From: Phycisphaerae bacterium
GTDB lineage: Bacteria; Planctomycetota; Phycisphaerae; Phycisphaerales; Phycisphaeraceae
Direction of reading: 5' to 3'
Assembly: GCA_002688155.1 (NCBI GenBank)
Contig: NZCH01000114.1
Span: 1 to 36,773, forward strand
DNA length: 36,773 bases
Shown: positions 24,099 through 32,980 of the stretch, piece by piece
Layout of the letters: every line of letters starts with the position of its first letter
Position numbering within the stretch: position 1 is the first letter of the stretch
Made by a program: the position numbers and the translations under genes
Notes under the pieces: generated by a model
What the model saw: the letters and a program-made list of their open reading frames with translations, nothing else
What the model was told of the DNA's origin: nothing
Databases searched by the model: none

Positions 24099-24623
24099 AT
24101 GAAAATTCTGTCGCCCCACCCCGCGGCACTACCGATTGATGAGTTGCTCAAACAGTGCCAAGTCACCACCGGCCGGACATCAGGCCCGGGCGGACAGCAT
24201 CGAAACAAGGTCGAAACGGCCGTCACCATCGAGCACACACCCACCGACATCAACGGTAGCGCTGGCGAACGGCGCAGTCAGGCGCATAACAGGGCCATGG
24301 CCTTGTTTCGCCTGCGGGTCAACCTGGCAGTGCAGGTGCGGTGCACTGTTGTGATGCCGTATCAACCCACCGACCTGTGGCGGTCGCGATGCAACAAGGC
24401 AGGGCGCGTACGCGTCGGCCCCGAGCACGATGACTTGCCCGCGATGCTCGCCGAAGCGATCGACGTGATCGCCGCATGCGAATACGACGTGAAGGCCGCC
24501 GCGGAACAACTCGCCTGCACGCCTACACAGTTGATTAAACTGATCGTGCGCAAGCATACCGCGATCGGCATCATCAACAACGCGAGAATGGAGCGCGGCA
24601 TGCATCCGCTTCGCCGCGTATGA
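24099..24623 (+). CDS. Release factor-like GGQ protein (probable ribosome rescue/peptidyl-tRNA hydrolysis)
   Basis: 174 aa. It contains only the catalytic domain of class I release factors: TSGPGGQHRNKVETAVTI with GGQ at residues 31-33, which hydrolyses peptidyl-tRNA at the ribosome. There is no codon-reading domain, as in ArfB/ICT1 and C12orf65-type proteins. After the domain comes a segment with RSRCNKAGRVRVGPEHDD and a helical C-terminal part (AACEYDVKAAAEQL ... LIVRKHTAIGIINNARMERG), rather than the short basic tail of ArfB. ATG 24099 is chosen because the domain starts directly; the upstream extension has no similarity. A REP palindrome follows the stop by 13 nt. Confidence 0.87.
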   Translation: MKILSPHPAALPIDELLKQCQVTTGRTSGPGGQHRNKVETAVTIEHTPTDINGSAGERRSQAHNRAMALFRLRVNLAVQVRCTVVMPYQPTDLWRSRCNKAGRVRVGPEHDDLPAMLAEAIDVIAACEYDVKAAAEQLACTPTQLIKLIVRKHTAIGIINNARMERGMHPLRRV

Positions 24624-24636
24624 CGCGAACCTTGTA

Positions 24637-24658
24637 ACCCGGTCGCTTGCGACCGGGT
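24637..24658. repeat. Perfect 9-bp palindrome ACCCGGTCG-CTTG-CGACCGGGT
   Basis: Arms 24637-24645 and 24650-24658 are exact reverse complements around CTTG. It shares 16 nt with the element at 19793-19808. It lies just after the release-factor-like gene and could stop transcription by structure, but no T-run follows. REP-like repeat is the better call. Confidence 0.78.
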
Positions 24659-24734
24659 GGGACTCATCGCAGACAATCCGGCCAGAACGAAATTGCACAC
24701 ACGTATCAACGGTATATTTCGATACTCTCCCTCG

Positions 24735-25634
24735 ATGTATCCACTGCTGTTCATTGGGATCACGATCCTCTGGGGCACGAGTTTCCTGCTGATGAAAAAG
24801 ACGTTGCTGGTGTTTGAGCCGGTGACGGTGGCTGCGGTTCGCATGGTGTTCGGGTCAGTGACGCTCTCGATTCTCTGGTATTGGCGCGGGACGCGCTGGC
24901 CGTTTACGGCGCGCGATTGGCCGCGGCTTGTGCTCATGGCCCTCGTCGCCTACATCGTGCCGTTTGTCGTGCAGCCAACGGTGATTCAACTGGTGGAACG
25001 ATACGCCAATCATGGCAGCGCGTTTGGCGCGATGATGGTCTCGTTCGTGCCACTGCTGACAATCATCGTTTCGTTACCGATGCTTGGCATACGACCCAGC
25101 GCGCGACAACTGCTCGGCGTGTTGGGCGGGATGGTGTGCATCGGTTGGCTTTACCGCAATGAAGTGTCAATGAACGTGCCGTGGTGGTGCCTGGCGCTCG
25201 GTTCGATTACGCCACTTTGCTACGCGCTTGGCAACACCTACATCAAGCGTCGCTGGTCTGACAAGCCGGTCACGGTGATGATCGCGACGTTTCTGGCAAT
25301 CAGCGCCCTGCCCACCACGCCGTATGCCCTGGCGGTCGAAGAGATCACAATCAACGAATCATTCATCATGGCGTGTGTGTGCCTGGTGACGCTGGGCGTG
25401 GTGAACACAGGCCTGTCGAGTTACATGTTTTTCAAGATAGTGCAGGATCGCGGACCTCTTTACGCGGGGATGACGGCGTACACGATCCCGTGCACGGCGA
25501 TTGTGCTCGCGTGGCTGGACGGCGAGGTGATCCGCGTCGGCCAGTTGGTGCCGATCGCGGGCGTGCTGGCGATGGTGGCGCTGGTACAGGCGCCGGTGCT
25601 GAAAACGCAAGCGGGCAGACCTCATGCGCGGTAA
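24735..25634 (+). CDS. EamA/DMT-family transporter
   Basis: 299-aa integral membrane protein with about ten hydrophobic segments in two EamA repeats (the first begins LLFIGITILWGTSFLLMKK, the second at VPWWCLALGSITPLCYALGN). GTSFLL..K and the second-repeat pattern YIKRRW are usual. These proteins export or exchange metabolites such as amino acids or nucleotide sugars; the substrate cannot be read from sequence. ATG 24735 starts at the first membrane helix, and the longer in-frame start at 24657 overlaps a repeat element. It is followed 30 nt later by a GAF-PP2C gene on the same strand. Confidence 0.87.
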   Translation: MYPLLFIGITILWGTSFLLMKKTLLVFEPVTVAAVRMVFGSVTLSILWYWRGTRWPFTARDWPRLVLMALVAYIVPFVVQPTVIQLVERYANHGSAFGAMMVSFVPLLTIIVSLPMLGIRPSARQLLGVLGGMVCIGWLYRNEVSMNVPWWCLALGSITPLCYALGNTYIKRRWSDKPVTVMIATFLAISALPTTPYALAVEEITINESFIMACVCLVTLGVVNTGLSSYMFFKIVQDRGPLYAGMTAYTIPCTAIVLAWLDGEVIRVGQLVPIAGVLAMVALVQAPVLKTQAGRPHAR

Positions 25635-25664
25635 ATTATCGCCGACTCGAGAGCCCAACTGCGC

Positions 25665-26954
25665 ATGTCCGACACGACTGCCACCCAATTCGATTCGGCC
25701 GCGCTGCTTCGCGTACTGAGCATCGTCCGCCGGCTCGCTGAGCCGTTTGAGCTCAACGAAGTCCTCACCGCGATCATTGATTCGGGCAGGGAACTCTTCC
25801 ACGCCGATCGAGGCAGCGTGTTCCTGTACGACGACACCACGCGCGAACTTTACTCAACGGTCGCAACCGGCGTCACTGAAATCCGCTTCTCGATCGATCA
25901 GGGTTTGGCTGGCGAATCGGCGCGAGAACGCAATATTGTCAACGTACCTGTTTGCTACGCCGATCCGCGGTTCAATCAGGAGATCGACCTCAAGACCGGC
26001 TACCGCACGAACTCTCTGATTACGATTCCGCTGATAGGGCTCGAAGACGAACTCGTTGGTGTGATGCAGTTGCTGAATCCTTCGAAGGGCCGGTTCGACG
26101 AAGCGGACGAGCAGTTGGCGGCGCTGCTTGCCAGCCAGGCGGCGGTGGCGATCCAGCGCGCGCGCCTGCTCGAAGAGCGCCTGGTGAAGATGCGGTTGCA
26201 GCGCGATCTGTCGCTGGCGCGCACGATCCAGCGCGGCGTGCTTCCAAAGCAGTTGCCCTCAGCCGACGGCTATGACATGGCTGCGATGAGCCGGCCCACG
26301 GACGAAACGGGTGGCGATATTTATGACGTAGTCGACCTGAAGGACGCCGTGGCGTCATACGGCACGGCGAAGATGATGCTCCTGCTTGCGGACGCAACGG
26401 GTCACGGCATCGGGTCGGCGCTTTCGGTCACGCCGATGCGCGCCATGCTGCGCATCGGTTTGCGATTGTCGGCAGACATCGACCAGCTGTTCACGCACAT
26501 CAACCGGCAACTGTGCAGCGACTTGGCGGACAACCGATTCATCACGGCGTTTCTGGGGATTCTCGACACGGATGCGCATCGCGTGGACTACTACGCCGCG
26601 GGCCAGGGGCCACTGCTGCATTTTCACGCGAGCGACCAGTCATGTGAGTGGATCGGCGCGACAACGATTCCGCTGGGCATCCTTGAGGAACCGCCGGTCG
26701 CCGACCGGCAGACGATCTATCTGGCGCCCAGCGACATGCTCGTGCTGCTGACGGACGGGTTTTACGAATACCAAAACGCCGCAGGCAAGCAATTGGGCGA
26801 AACGCGCATCGGCGAAGTGGTCGCGCATCATCACCGCGAGCCGGCGCAGGCAACACTCGATGCGCTGCTCGAATGCGTCAGAGAGTATGCACACGGTGCG
26901 CCGCAATTGGACGACCTTACCGCACTGATCATCAAACGCCATGGCGGTGCGTGA
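25665..26954 (+). CDS. GAF-domain PP2C (RsbU/SpoIIE-type) Ser/Thr phosphatase
   Basis: 429 aa. Residues about 15-168 are a GAF sensor domain (LNEVLTAIIDSGRELFHADRGSVFLYD ... GVMQLLNPSKGRFDE). A short linker helix (170-195) leads into a PP2C catalytic domain with GGDIYD (D218, D221), LLADATGHG (D243), LTDGFYEY (D364) and LDDLTALII (D417). All metal ligands are intact. Such proteins dephosphorylate anti-anti-sigma factors in partner-switch stress control; no anti-sigma or STAS gene is near. Its stop overlaps the thpR start (TGATG), so the two are translationally coupled. A broken gene of the same phosphatase superfamily is at 13739-14065. Confidence 0.92.
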   Translation: MSDTTATQFDSAALLRVLSIVRRLAEPFELNEVLTAIIDSGRELFHADRGSVFLYDDTTRELYSTVATGVTEIRFSIDQGLAGESARERNIVNVPVCYADPRFNQEIDLKTGYRTNSLITIPLIGLEDELVGVMQLLNPSKGRFDEADEQLAALLASQAAVAIQRARLLEERLVKMRLQRDLSLARTIQRGVLPKQLPSADGYDMAAMSRPTDETGGDIYDVVDLKDAVASYGTAKMMLLLADATGHGIGSALSVTPMRAMLRIGLRLSADIDQLFTHINRQLCSDLADNRFITAFLGILDTDAHRVDYYAAGQGPLLHFHASDQSCEWIGATTIPLGILEEPPVADRQTIYLAPSDMLVLLTDGFYEYQNAAGKQLGETRIGEVVAHHHREPAQATLDALLECVREYAHGAPQLDDLTALIIKRHGGA

Positions 26955-27505
26955 TGCCGCGTGTGTTCATTGCCGTGAGCGCACCGGGAAACGATGCGAT
27001 CGAAGGAGTTGTCGCGACACTGTCCGGCATGGGCCGGGCGGTCAAGGCCGTCGCACTGAACAACCTGCATCTTACCCTTCGGTTCATCGGGCAGGTTGAA
27101 GAGGGCCAGATGGAGCCGATCGCATCGGCGGTGCATGATGTCGTCGCGGACCACCGGCACGCTGAATTACCGTTGATTGGACTGGGCGCTTTTCCGAATC
27201 GTCAACGCCCGCAGACAGTTTGGATCGGCATTCGAGGACAAGAGCCGCTTGCGAGTATGGTGCAGGACATCGAGCTTGCGCTGATCGACGTCGGCATCGA
27301 GCCGGATGAGCGGCCGTTTCATGCGCACCTGACGGTGGCGCGTGTGAAAACGCGCCCCCCTGCCGAGCTCTTTGAACTACTTGAACAGCGTCAACGCGCC
27401 GCATTCGGTACGCTCGACGTGTTGTCCGTTGACGTCATGCTCAGCACGCTCACGCCGCAAGGTCCGGTCTACACGGTCGCGCATCGCGCCGCACTGCGCG
27501 TGTGA
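26954..27505 (+). CDS. thpR: RNA 2',3'-cyclic phosphodiesterase (2H family)
   Basis: 183 aa, soluble. The two catalytic HxTx motifs of the 2H phosphoesterases are present: HLTL in NNLHLTLRFIG (H39) and HLTV in FHAHLTVARVK (H125). N-terminal RVFIAV and the spacing are those of LigT/ThpR, which opens 2',3'-cyclic phosphate RNA ends to 2'-phosphate; its biological use is poorly known. ATG 26954 shares a base with the stop of the upstream phosphatase, giving tight coupling. A longer in-frame start at 26873 would overlap that gene and is rejected. Confidence 0.93.
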   Translation: MPRVFIAVSAPGNDAIEGVVATLSGMGRAVKAVALNNLHLTLRFIGQVEEGQMEPIASAVHDVVADHRHAELPLIGLGAFPNRQRPQTVWIGIRGQEPLASMVQDIELALIDVGIEPDERPFHAHLTVARVKTRPPAELFELLEQRQRAAFGTLDVLSVDVMLSTLTPQGPVYTVAHRAALRV

Positions 27506-27541
27506 ACATCCTTCTTCACGTGCGTATGAAAATATCGGTCA

Positions 27542-27547
27542 TATAAT
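27542..27547 (+). promoter_or_regulatory. Possible -10 element (TATAAT) before the secreted-protein gene
   Basis: A consensus TATAAT stands 46 nt before the ATG at 27594 in an unusually AT-rich spacer (27523-27580). No convincing TTGACA-like -35 is found at the right distance, so this is a weak call. Confidence 0.35.
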
Positions 27548-27593
27548 CGATGTATATTCATTAGTCATTTCGGGTACGAATAAGAGCCGCCCC

Positions 27594-29570
27594 ATGACAT
27601 CACCGCCGGCAAGACAACGCTGTGGGTTCTGTACCGCGCTGGTGTTGTGCATGTCGGCGGTGACTGGTGCGACTTTTGCGCAGTCGCCACAGCTCCGTTG
27701 GTGGCGCGACCTTAAAGGTGACGATGCACTTGTGGTGCGCGGCTACATCGTCGACCTGGAAATGTATGGCGGGTTCGGGGGGCATAGCGCCTATAAGCGC
27801 CAACAGCGATACGAACCCAACGACCGAGCGGTGGGGCATCCGTTTCACGACCCGGCGTGGCAGCGACAATTGATTAACCGGCTGGCGAGCCTGCGGCTCA
27901 ATACGCTGGTGCTGCGTCACCCACATCCGTTTCCACTGTTTGTGGACACCAGCGAGTTCGATCCGCACGCGCGCTGGCTGTCGCCCGAACAACTCGTGCG
28001 CAAGCGTGAAGCGCTGACGGCGCTGCTCGCACTGGCTGCCGAGCAACACATTGAGGTGCTGCTGCACACGCAGAATATTGTGCTGCCACGCGCATACGCA
28101 GCCGCGAAAGGCATTCCGCCGCAGGGTCACGATAGTGCCGAGGCACGCGCGTACACTCAGTGGTGTCTCACACGGATGTTTCAGACGTATCCGCAGTTCG
28201 CGGGATTGATCACGCGTGCTGGACCGACACCTCGGGGTTGTGACGCGTTCGTCGAGCACGCTGTGATCGGCGCACTGGATCGGCTTGGTCATCAGCCGCG
28301 GCTTATGCTGGAGTCAGCCGGCCTGTCACACGACCAGGCGCGCCGCCTGTCGCGCCGGTACTCTGGGCGATGCCTCCTGCTCACGGACTGGCCGGGCCAC
28401 ATGATGACCGCGCAGGCGTTGCTGCCGGTCGTGAACGCGCAAATGCTGCCGTCGCTGCCGATCGGGTCGATCAGCGCGGCCGGCGCGGCCGCGCGCGTCA
28501 CGATGAACGCCAATCCACAATGGATCCGCGCGATGCTGACGCGAAACAGCGTCAAACATCGCGTGCAAGCACTGCTGATTGAAGCCGGCGACGCGCCTAT
28601 GCGCTGGCTGGAGGTCGCGGCACTGGCGCGCGCGGCGTATGCGCCAAGTGAACAGGCGCCCCTGGACGTGTATGAAGAGATGCTGGACGATCGGTTCGGC
28701 AGCCGGCGGTTGTCCGTGCCGCTTCTGGCGGGCATCAAGGCAGCGAGCCTCATCCAACCGACACTGCTGCAACTGGCCTACACCGATGCGCCGGAGTTTT
28801 CGATTCAAGCGGGTATGCCGCTTGTGCAAATGCTCGCGATGCCCAGCATTTCTTCTCACGACCCGCACACGCCGGTCGGTAAACCGGCCGTCTTGGCGGG
28901 GATCGATGCACGTCCGGTGGCTCCGATTATGCAATGGGCGATAGCGCAGGACCAGCAGGCCGACGAGGACACCCGCATGGCGCGCTGGATATCGCGCCGC
29001 CAGCGCCTCGGGTTCTTTCCCCGACCCATGGGCGGGCCGTATAAAACGCCGGCCGACGTCGTTGAAGAGTTACTCAACCTGCACCGACAACTGAAGTTCT
29101 GCCTACCGAGTTTGTCGGACGAGCACATTCGCGCGGTGCTGAATCAGCGGGAACTGATCGTGCTCATTCGTCTGCTGCACGCGAACAATCATCTGGCGCA
29201 GCATCTGGCACAAAAGACGCGCGCCGCAATGTACTGGGCGCGTTTCGTTCAGTCGCACGATGACAAGTACGCGAATCAGTGCGTCGTGGCCCTGGAAGCA
29301 TCGATCAAACAATGGCGTGAATACGCGCGGCATACCGAGGCCATCTATGAGCGAGGCCTGACACTGACACTGGCACTTGCACCGGGCCGGGGGCCGTGGT
29401 CAAAAGCCGACCTGGCCGGCCATTTCGTCAAACGCAAGGCACGCATGTCTGACATGCTGGTCCTGTGGCAACGCGAACTCGAGGTGGTCCGCGACGAACT
29501 GGATAAGGCGACGTCCGGCATTGCTGCCGTCCCACGTCTGCCGACTCTGCAGGACCTGGGCGTGCAATAA
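27594..29570 (+). CDS. Large secreted protein, possible TIM-barrel glycoside hydrolase-like
   Basis: 658 aa. The signal peptide is clear (RCGFCTALVLCMSAVTGATFAQ, with likely cleavage after about residue 29). The mature protein has a barrel-like alternation near the start (LNTLVLRHPHPFPLFVDTSEF, IEVLLHTQNIVLP, FAGLITRAGPTP, PRLMLESAG), reminiscent of GH67/GH115- or GH20-type enzymes. I see no certain catalytic pair, so the glycoside-hydrolase link is weak. The C-terminal half is helical (LLHANNHLAQHLAQKTRAAMYWARF). ATG 27594 begins the signal peptide; the in-frame extension to 27372 overlaps thpR. It lies just ahead of the pilus genes but need not belong to them. Confidence 0.72.
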   Translation: MTSPPARQRCGFCTALVLCMSAVTGATFAQSPQLRWWRDLKGDDALVVRGYIVDLEMYGGFGGHSAYKRQQRYEPNDRAVGHPFHDPAWQRQLINRLASLRLNTLVLRHPHPFPLFVDTSEFDPHARWLSPEQLVRKREALTALLALAAEQHIEVLLHTQNIVLPRAYAAAKGIPPQGHDSAEARAYTQWCLTRMFQTYPQFAGLITRAGPTPRGCDAFVEHAVIGALDRLGHQPRLMLESAGLSHDQARRLSRRYSGRCLLLTDWPGHMMTAQALLPVVNAQMLPSLPIGSISAAGAAARVTMNANPQWIRAMLTRNSVKHRVQALLIEAGDAPMRWLEVAALARAAYAPSEQAPLDVYEEMLDDRFGSRRLSVPLLAGIKAASLIQPTLLQLAYTDAPEFSIQAGMPLVQMLAMPSISSHDPHTPVGKPAVLAGIDARPVAPIMQWAIAQDQQADEDTRMARWISRRQRLGFFPRPMGGPYKTPADVVEELLNLHRQLKFCLPSLSDEHIRAVLNQRELIVLIRLLHANNHLAQHLAQKTRAAMYWARFVQSHDDKYANQCVVALEASIKQWREYARHTEAIYERGLTLTLALAPGRGPWSKADLAGHFVKRKARMSDMLVLWQRELEVVRDELDKATSGIAAVPRLPTLQDLGVQ

Positions 29571-29613
29571 GCCCTCGGCGGTAGTTATCAGTCGTTGCCC
29601 GGAATCTGTGCCG

Positions 29614-29636
29614 TCTGTTCGTTTTATGCGGACAGA
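29614..29636. other. Imperfect hairpin between secreted-protein gene and pilT
   Basis: TCTGTTCG (29614-29621) pairs with CGGACAGA (29629-29636) with one G-U pair and a 7-nt loop. There is no T-run after it. It could mark the end of the upstream transcript, but the evidence is thin. The remainder of the 29571-29774 gap has no supported gene. Confidence 0.3.
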
Positions 29637-29774
29637 ACACGACGCACGATCGCGCCGCAGACGTTCATTGCTTATCGCCATCTGCTCGGCCGTCGATAGC
29701 CGATTCATGATCGTGCGCCGCACCGTGCGCGCTCGGTCCGCGATCGCATCATACGTATTGGGGTGGACGAAAGA

Positions 29775-30830
29775 ATGGATCTGGACACAATTCTCGTGAC
29801 GGCGGTGGAGCTGGGTGCATCGGACATTCACCTGGTCGCCGGCCATCCACCGGTAGCGCGCATACACACCGTGATGGCCCCGATGGATTACCCGATCATC
29901 ACACCCGAAAGCGCCAATCGTATGCTCGCAAAGATGGCCAGCGAAACGCACATGCCGATCTTCGACAAGATCGGCGACGTGGATTTTTCATACGAAGTGC
30001 CGGGCGTGAGCCGCTTCCGTGTCAACGCGCACCGGCAACGACAATCAATCGGCATCTCACTGCGTGTGATCAAGGAAAAGATCCCGGCGTTCGAGTCGCT
30101 GAATCTGCCCGAGGTTATTCAGCGGCTGACGTATCTGCCGCGCGGACTGGTACTCGTTACCGGCGATACCGGGTCGGGCAAGTCCACGACCCTCGCATCA
30201 ATGATCAATGCGATGAATGCGCGCTACCATAAGCACATCATCACGCTCGAAGACCCCGTCGAGTACCTGTTCGAGAGCAACAAGTGCCTTCTCGAACAGC
30301 GCGAGTTGGGCGAAGACGTCCCCAGCTTTGCATCGGGGCTGCGGCACGTGTTGCGTCAGGACCCGGACATCATTCTGGTCGGCGAGATGCGTGACCTGGA
30401 GACGACGGCCGCCGCTATCACTGCGGCAGAGACCGGGCACCTGGTCTTGTCCACACTGCACACGGTCAACGCGTCACAGACAGTCGAGCGCATCATCGAC
30501 ATGTACCCCGCCGACCAGCAGAACCAGATTCGATCCATGCTGGCGAACACGCTGCAGGCGGTGGTCAGCCAGACGCTGTTCAAACGAACAGACAAAAAAG
30601 GCATGGTGCCCGCCATCGAGGTGATGCTGTGCACGCCCGCGGTGCGCAACTTGATTCGCGAGGATCGGGCGTTTGAGATTCCCAACGTGATCGACACGAA
30701 CCGCGCCCTGGGAATGGCAAGCCTGGACACGTCTATTTCGGAGTTGTATTTCAACGGCATGATCGGCCGCGAGGACGCTGTGGCGCAGGCCGTGTTCCCG
30801 GACAAGCTTGAACGTATGCTCGCGGCGTAA
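29775..30830 (+). CDS. pilT: Type IV pilus retraction ATPase
   Basis: 351-aa secretion/pilus ATPase of the PilT class. The N-terminal PAS-like half contains ASDIHLVAGHPP. The ATPase core has Walker A GDTGSGKST (about residues 130-138), the Asp box TLEDPVEYLFE, Walker B ILVGEMRDLET, and the AIRAGE-like AAAITAAETGH followed by STLHTVNA (His box). The size fits PilT (about 350 aa); PilB or GspE would be over 550 aa. ATG 29775 is preferred to in-frame GTG 29763, having GGTGGA about 8 nt upstream. It is first in a same-strand row with pilC/gspF and the pseudopilins. No pilB or pilQ is in the window. Confidence 0.95.
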   Translation: MDLDTILVTAVELGASDIHLVAGHPPVARIHTVMAPMDYPIITPESANRMLAKMASETHMPIFDKIGDVDFSYEVPGVSRFRVNAHRQRQSIGISLRVIKEKIPAFESLNLPEVIQRLTYLPRGLVLVTGDTGSGKSTTLASMINAMNARYHKHIITLEDPVEYLFESNKCLLEQRELGEDVPSFASGLRHVLRQDPDIILVGEMRDLETTAAAITAAETGHLVLSTLHTVNASQTVERIIDMYPADQQNQIRSMLANTLQAVVSQTLFKRTDKKGMVPAIEVMLCTPAVRNLIREDRAFEIPNVIDTNRALGMASLDTSISELYFNGMIGREDAVAQAVFPDKLERMLAA

Positions 30831-30911
30831 CCCGGGAAAAGTCAATTGGCGTCGGCATTGGCCGGGCGTCACGCAACCAGCGACAGCAGTGCATGCGACC
30901 GAAGGAACGTA

Positions 30912-32135
30912 ATGCCTCACTATCGTTACGAAGTCAAGACGACCGACGGCAAGTCATCCGTAGGTGTGCTGGCGGCCACCAACGCCATAGCTGCGGCGCA
31001 GACACTGCGCTCGCAGGGTCAGCGGGTCCTGAACCTCACGACCGTGGACGGCGCGGACACGTCCATCGGTGATAAACTCAAATCACTCAACCAGACCAGC
31101 GGCCCGTCGCAACGCGACATCCTCAACTTCACCACGCAACTGGCGGTGATGATCCGCGCCGGGATCTCGTTGCGCGCCGCGATCGAAGGCATCGCCGACC
31201 AGACAGAAGCCCCCAAGTTCAAGAACCTGCTGTTGCAGATCAAGCAGGACGTCGAATCGGGAAAACAGTTCAGCGAGGCGCTGGCCAAGCACCCCAAACA
31301 CTTTAACCCGCTGTATGTCAACATGGTGCGCGCGTCCGAGATGTCAGGCAGCTTTTCTCAGATGCTCGACCGGATCGCCGCATCCCTGGCGCATCAGATC
31401 GAAACGCGTAACATGGTCATCGGCGCGATGATTTACCCGGGCGTGATCGCGACCATGGCGATCAGCGTCACGATTTTCCTGCTCGTGTTCGTCCTGCCCA
31501 AATTTGCGATGGTATTTCGCGGCAAGGAGGCGGCGCTGCCCTGGCCCACAATATTCCTCATGCGGCTAAGCGCGTTCATGGTCGACTGGTGGTGGGCGGT
31601 CTCATTCGCATTGGTGGGCCTGGTCGTTGCAATCGTGTTTTTTGTCAAGACCGAGGCAGGCGGCACCTGGTTTGACAAGGTGAAGTTGAAGGTGCCGATT
31701 TTCAGCAAGATGTTCCGCGCGCTGTATATCAGCCGGTCCATGCACACGATGGGCGAGCTGGTTAATGCCGGCGTGCCCATGCTCGATACGATCAGAATCA
31801 CCGGTGATATCAGCGGCAACCGGCTGTTTCTACGACTGTGGGTGGCGGTCCACAATTCCGTCAAACAGGGCAAGAAGATCGCCCAGCCGCTGCAACGCAC
31901 CGTCCTGCTGCCCAAGTCCGTCGTACAGATGATTTCCGCGGGCGAAGAGTCCGGTAAACTAGGCGAAGTACTCGATGAAATCAGCGATTTCTACTCCAAG
32001 CAGTTGCGAGAAACCATCAAAACCGTCACCTCCATGATCGAGCCGATCATGATCATCCTCATGGGTTCGATCGTCGGCTTCATCGCCATGGCAATCATCT
32101 TGCCGATCTTCAAGCTGTCGACACTGGTGAAGTGA
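30912..32135 (+). CDS. pilC: Type IV pilus/type II secretion inner-membrane platform protein (PilC/GspF)
   Basis: 407 aa. It has two T2SSF domains: the first begins RDILNFTTQLAVMIRAGISL and the second MFRALYISRSMHTMGELVNAGVPMLDTI. Three membrane stretches follow the usual plan: IGAMIYPGVIATMAISVTIFLLVFVLP after the first domain, WWWAVSFALVGLVVAIVFF, and the C-terminal MIILMGSIVGFIAMAIILPIF. A short N-terminal cytoplasmic region (MPHYRYEVKTTDGK) is typical. It recruits the pilus motors and lets pilins assemble. ATG 30912 has GAAGGA 5-6 nt upstream; an in-frame start at 30846 is not supported. It lies 81 nt behind pilT. Confidence 0.95.
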   Translation: MPHYRYEVKTTDGKSSVGVLAATNAIAAAQTLRSQGQRVLNLTTVDGADTSIGDKLKSLNQTSGPSQRDILNFTTQLAVMIRAGISLRAAIEGIADQTEAPKFKNLLLQIKQDVESGKQFSEALAKHPKHFNPLYVNMVRASEMSGSFSQMLDRIAASLAHQIETRNMVIGAMIYPGVIATMAISVTIFLLVFVLPKFAMVFRGKEAALPWPTIFLMRLSAFMVDWWWAVSFALVGLVVAIVFFVKTEAGGTWFDKVKLKVPIFSKMFRALYISRSMHTMGELVNAGVPMLDTIRITGDISGNRLFLRLWVAVHNSVKQGKKIAQPLQRTVLLPKSVVQMISAGEESGKLGEVLDEISDFYSKQLRETIKTVTSMIEPIMIILMGSIVGFIAMAIILPIFKLSTLVK

Positions 32136-32321
32136 TTGCCTATTTTTGATTGAAGTCCCGCATGGACGATCGGTGGGGTTATACCGGTCAGTGAATCCTT
32201 GCGGCGTGTGTCGTCACCTATTTCAAAGAAAAGACCTGCTTGTCTCGGCGTTTGAATTGTACGATTACCGACGTGAACAAAATGCGCCGTTGTGGCGCCG
32301 GTAAATCAAACGGTCAGCGGC

Positions 32322-32909
32322 ATGACTCAGGTACTTAACCGACAACAGGCAATCGGTATTCGCCGGCAGCCGCCCCGACGCAGCGCCGGTTTCACGTTGA
32401 TTGAAGCCGCGCTCGCGACCGTGATCGTCGGCACGGGCGTGCTGGCGATCGTCTCGGCGCAGCAGGCATACCACAAGAAAAACGACTGGGCACAGCGTAG
32501 CAGCACGGGATTTTTCCTGGCCAATGAACTGCGCGAGATGACGCTGACCCTGCCGATGCACGACCCGCTGACGGCGGACACGACCGTCGGTCCGGAAGCC
32601 AACGAGGACAACGTCCGGGCATTCGACGACCTGGATGACTTCGCGGGTGTCGTCAGCGCCGGCAAGGGCGCGGGCCTGGCGTTCAACCCGCCGATCAACG
32701 CGCTGCGACAGCAGATCGACGGGTTGCCCGGATGGCAACAGACCATCGTGGTCGACAGCATCCTTGCGGACAACATCAGCTCAACGTTTGTCCAGCCGCT
32801 GGGCACGACCGATCTGATGCGCGCCACCGTCACCGTGACTTACCAGCCACCCGGTGCACAACAAGCAACCACAATCAACAGACTCGTGTGGGTGGTCGGC
32901 GAGGACTGA
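32322..32909 (+). CDS. Type IV prepilin-like minor pseudopilin
   Basis: 195 aa. The prepilin peptidase site is at AG|FTLIEAALATVIVG: Gly23, then Phe24, with Glu28 at the +5 position needed for N-methylation and assembly. A hydrophobic helix follows (about residues 24-50). The rest is a small globular part with DDLDDFAGV near the middle, unlike major pilins, so a minor (PilV-like) role is more likely. The start could be ATG 32322 or GTG 32292. It follows pilC by 186 nt; the gap begins with an AT-rich spacer near 32136-32150 and has no supported gene. Confidence 0.88.
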   Translation: MTQVLNRQQAIGIRRQPPRRSAGFTLIEAALATVIVGTGVLAIVSAQQAYHKKNDWAQRSSTGFFLANELREMTLTLPMHDPLTADTTVGPEANEDNVRAFDDLDDFAGVVSAGKGAGLAFNPPINALRQQIDGLPGWQQTIVVDSILADNISSTFVQPLGTTDLMRATVTVTYQPPGAQQATTINRLVWVVGED

Positions 32910-32980
32910 TCACAGAAGTACGGCCGCACCGAAGGGGTGCCCGCCGGAAAATCAAAAATAACCCCGTACCCACATACCCA

